From assembly GCA_031267475.1 (NCBI GenBank), contig JAIRZA010000180.1, forward strand, positions 1-7,235: a DNA stretch of 7,235 nt, read 5' to 3'. The notes below the pieces were generated by a model, which saw only the letters and a list, made by a program, of their open reading frames with translations, was not told the origin of the DNA and searched no databases. This stretch comes from Spirochaetaceae bacterium (GTDB taxonomy: Bacteria; Spirochaetota; Spirochaetia; Treponematales; Breznakiellaceae). Position 1 is the first letter of the stretch; each line of letters opens with the position of its first letter. Made by a program: the position numbers and the translations under genes. Below are positions 5,040 to 7,235 of this stretch, in pieces.

Positions 5040-5804
5040 CTAAATCTTCCCATTGCTTCGATAACTGTAGTAATCGGATTCGGTGAATATAAGATGATCA
5101 AGAAAATTTATGCCCAGCAACTGCGCCGCCGTCTGCAATCGTTCTGTTACATCGTCGTCTTGTTCCGATGGCTTAGTGATGCCGGAAGGATGATTGTGCG
5201 CGACGCAAACGGCGCTTGCGCGATCCGCTATCACATCGGCAAACACTTCCCTTGGGTGGACGATAGACCTGTTTATCAGCCCTATCGTAACGACTCGTAT
5301 AGCTAAAACCTCGTGCGCCCCGTTCAATGATACGCAGATGAAGCGCTCTTGGTTGCAATCCGCGTAATGCCGCAGCAGCGGAAAAATATCCGCCGAATTC
5401 TTGACCCTGATACCTCGACAGCCCCAGCGCCTTCTTCCGAACTCCAGCATAGCGACAATGGCGCTCGCTTTGCTCTCTCCCAGCCCAATCAAACTGGAAA
5501 GTTCTTTCACAGAAGGGATGTTTTTGTCCGCGTCCAGTTTTTCACGAAGCTCGTCCGCTAAAACGTTTACATTTTTGCCTTTAACACCCGTGTTGAGGAG
5601 TATCGCCAGCAATTCCCTGTCGCAAAGCGCCGCCGGCCCCTCACGAATGAGACGCTCGCGCGGACGCAGCTCTTCGGGGAGGTTTTGCGGCGCGATTAAA
5701 CGCGCCACAGTGTTGGCGCGTTTTTCCTGAGGCTCGTCGTCCTGCTCTTGCATAATTTGGCTGAGCAATTTATGCAAAGACTGCTTATGTTTTTGGATTT
5801 CCAT
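5040..5804 (-). CDS. radC: RadC-family JAMM domain protein (UPF0758)
   Basis: A 254-residue cytosolic protein. The N-terminal helix-hairpin-helix half shows LCDRELLAILLNTG (60-73) and LIGLGESKASAIVAMLEFGRR (about 105-125). The C-terminal MPN/JAMM half carries HPREVF (183-188) and H203-N-H205-P-S-G followed by S213 and D216, matching the HxHx7Sx2D metal signature; E186 is the likely partner glutamate. The family was named from an E. coli repair mutant, but a direct DNA-repair role is not established and the zinc-hydrolase substrate is unknown. It is longer than the usual roughly 220-225 residues because of a charged N-terminal extension of about 45 residues; an internal ATG at codon 18 would shorten it. 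No Shine-Dalgarno precedes either start. It is divergent from the exported protein gene and 70 bp upstream of the lipoprotein gene. All signature residues are intact. Confidence 0.94.
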   Translation of the reverse strand: MEIQKHKQSLHKLLSQIMQEQDDEPQEKRANTVARLIAPQNLPEELRPRERLIREGPAALCDRELLAILLNTGVKGKNVNVLADELREKLDADKNIPSVKELSSLIGLGESKASAIVAMLEFGRRRWGCRGIRVKNSADIFPLLRHYADCNQERFICVSLNGAHEVLAIRVVTIGLINRSIVHPREVFADVIADRASAVCVAHNHPSGITKPSEQDDDVTERLQTAAQLLGINFLDHLIFTESDYYSYRSNGKI

Positions 5805-5841
5805 GTATATACTATTTGCGCAACAATATGTTTTGCTTGAA

Positions 5842-5856
5842 TTTTTTTAAAAAAAA
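5842..5856. promoter_or_regulatory. T7-A8 tract in the divergent radC gap
   Basis: Seven T followed directly by eight A lie between the divergent radC gene and the exported protein gene. Such tracts stiffen or bend DNA and can act as upstream promoter elements. On the plus strand TTGAAT (5837-5842) and TATTTA (5861-5866) make a weak promoter spaced 18 bp; on the minus strand CATATT (5830-5825) is a possible -10 without a good -35. The promoter calls are tentative. Confidence 0.3.
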
Positions 5857-5884
5857 CCGATATTTAATTACAAATGTTGATGAA

Positions 5885-5925
5885 TCCCGCCCGCGCGCAA
5901 AGATTGCGGGGTGCGGTGGGCGGGA
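5885..5925. repeat. Nested GC palindrome upstream of the exported protein gene
   Basis: TCCCGCCC (5885-5892) pairs exactly with GGGCGGGA (5918-5925), and inside it CGCAA (5896-5900) pairs with TTGCG (5904-5908) around a 3-base loop. With the TTG start at 5955 it lies in the 5' leader, 29 bases before the start; with the ATG at 5874 it would be coding. It could be an operator or a leader structure. No U-run follows, so it is not a terminator. Confidence 0.45.
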
Positions 5926-5954
5926 AAATTTATAAAACGCGGAGTGTCAGTATA

Positions 5955-7235
5955 TTGTTACCTGTTTCAATCGCCGCGGCAAGTTCGCGGCTGGGATTCT
6001 TTCGCGGGCTAACCGCGCGCGGACTTATCGCGCCGCTGATGTTCATGCTTTCTTTCTCCGGCGCTTTTGCCATTGACCTGCCTGTCCGCGAAATATCCGA
6101 TGATTCGTCTCTTAGAAGGTCGCTCTTCGATTCGTGGTTCACAGAAACGCCGCCCCGCGTGATGGCTCAAAGCGCTCGTTTGGAAACATTGCCCAGCGGC
6201 GAGCGTGTTGAAATACGGACGGAGCGCGGGACTAACGAATTCGGCATAGTCCTTGCGCGCGAGATTAGCGGCGGCTTCCCCGGATGGGCGCAGGGTTCGT
6301 GGGTTGTAACACGAAACATAGGAAACGGCCGCATAACGCGCGCGCGTTTCTTTCCGCGCAGCGACCCTTATATGTATATCCAATTCCGCCCGCTGGATGA
6401 AAACCGGAGTTTACTGGACGTTGTCGCGTACAACGCATATATCGCGCAATCAGTGAATATACCGGCGGGTCTTGAGCGTGTTCTTACCCTCTCGTTGCAA
6501 GATGTTTTTCACACCGCTGACTACCAAGATATACTGCGCTATTTTGAGCCGCACCCGGAGGACTACGCCAATGTCCGAAGGCTGATAACCAGCGTAAGGC
6601 GGCTTTTGCCGGCGCTTTCTTTTGCCGGCGACGGCGCGATAAACGAGGACGGGGAATATGTTTTTATTGACACGCTGTCGCCGCAGACGGTTAATCAAGG
6701 GCTGAACTGCTCTGGTTTTGCAAAATGGCTTGTTGATGGTCTTTTGCGTCCGGTAACCGGCAAGCGTTTGTCTGTAAGCGCGTTAAAACAGCCTTATGGA
6801 ACGCGGGGTTCTTCGTTTACCGCGCCTTACGAGGCTTCACGCGATCCATTTTTCGGGCTTGACTGGACACGTAATCTTTCTTCCGCCGTCAATAGCGCGT
6901 TAAAATCACCGGCTTTTGGTGTTTTGGATGAAATTGAGGTGAAGGAAATTCCGTTTTCGCAAATTATACTGCGTTCCGGCAGGACAAGCCGCATATCGTA
7001 TTCAACGGGTTTTTTGCCGGACGCCGGTTTCAGCATAAAAGATTTGCAAGCCTTGCTGTACACGCTTGCGATAAACGAGCCGGGCGTGATTTATCTTGGC
7101 GCGGTTAATGACGAGCAGCTTCCTAAACCGCGTATGCGCCAGTATTTTCATATCGCGGCGCTGGTTCCGTATTTTGACGAGCATGGAACTTTTCATATAC
7201 TTGTTTTTGAAAGCGCCGCCGAGACGCGATTTAAC
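5955..7235 (+). CDS. Exported protein with possible Cys-His hydrolase site (3' truncated)
   Basis: The frame is open to the window edge, giving 427 residues and no stop. From the TTG at 5955, preceded by GGAG (5941-5944), the N-terminus has arginines, then a hydrophobic core ending SFSGAFA-ID (about residues 33-41), a good signal peptidase I site. ATGs at 5874 and 5880 are in frame but would give an unusually long signal region and put a GC palindrome in the coding sequence. Residues 250-257 (LNCSGFAK, Cys252) resemble the catalytic-Cys strand of NlpC/P60 and related papain-fold hydrolases. Downstream, QYFHIAALVPYF (396-407, His399) followed by GTFHILVFES (411-420) could provide the His and polar residue. 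Spacing between Cys and His (147 residues) is much longer than in classic NlpC/P60 domains, so peptidoglycan hydrolysis is only a hypothesis. It probably acts in the periplasm. No operon partner is visible. Confidence 0.8.
   Translation, partial: MLPVSIAAASSRLGFFRGLTARGLIAPLMFMLSFSGAFAIDLPVREISDDSSLRRSLFDSWFTETPPRVMAQSARLETLPSGERVEIRTERGTNEFGIVLAREISGGFPGWAQGSWVVTRNIGNGRITRARFFPRSDPYMYIQFRPLDENRSLLDVVAYNAYIAQSVNIPAGLERVLTLSLQDVFHTADYQDILRYFEPHPEDYANVRRLITSVRRLLPALSFAGDGAINEDGEYVFIDTLSPQTVNQGLNCSGFAKWLVDGLLRPVTGKRLSVSALKQPYGTRGSSFTAPYEASRDPFFGLDWTRNLSSAVNSALKSPAFGVLDEIEVKEIPFSQIILRSGRTSRISYSTGFLPDAGFSIKDLQALLYTLAINEPGVIYLGAVNDEQLPKPRMRQYFHIAALVPYFDEHGTFHILVFESAAETRFN

Noticed and set aside
6009..6383. 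124-codon minus-strand frame inside the exported protein gene
   Set aside because: Antisense shadow; the plus frame is open for 427 codons with a signal peptide and protein-like strands.

Overview
The window carries six protein-coding genes in the order + + - - - +, plus one candidate 42-codon ORF. The last gene runs off the right edge. Mixed base composition (AT-rich gaps, GC-rich genes), a spirochaete-style lipobox protein, and several exported proteins that look like treponemal conserved hypotheticals suggest a Treponema-like spirochaete chromosome. That assignment is inference from gene style; no marker gene fixes the taxon. There is no transposase, integrase, tRNA, rRNA or CRISPR array.

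Layout. Positions 1-260 hold no convincing gene but are unusually structured: back-to-back perfect inverted repeats (4-122), then a strong ribosome-binding-like purine run (153-161), then a cluster of AACACG/CGTGTT words including three 13-bp tandem units (165-222). At 261-2635 is a two-gene operon: a membrane-anchored propeller-like protein overlapping by 4 bp (ATGA) an HD-superfamily phosphohydrolase with a complete SAMHD1/COG1078-type metal site. The overlap sits on an in-phase A_AAA_AAA slippery heptamer, and a -1 slip there would fuse the two proteins. Convergent to this, on the minus strand, is a radical SAM protein with a SPASM-like C-terminal cysteine cluster (2672-3712). It is preceded by its own candidate transcription unit: a TTGACA-N18-TACAAT promoter covered by a GATGTC/GACATC dyad, a leader hairpin, and a very basic 42-codon ORF whose stop overlaps the Shine-Dalgarno of the radical SAM gene. 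Further right, also minus, are a lipoprotein (3974-4969) carrying a 63-bp in-frame palindromic segment, and a RadC-family JAMM protein (5040-5804). A divergent gap with an A/T tract and a nested GC palindrome separates radC from an exported protein with a possible Cys-His hydrolase site (5955 to the edge, plus strand).

How they may work together. Propeller protein and HD enzyme are probably co-translated, so an envelope-side domain could be functionally tied to a nucleotide phosphohydrolase. The radical SAM gene with its small ORF looks like an independently regulated unit and is the best candidate here for an undescribed system, for example a peptide with its modifying enzyme. The small ORF is not proven to be translated and lacks the cysteines common in known peptide substrates. 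The other genes look like ordinary chromosomal neighbours.
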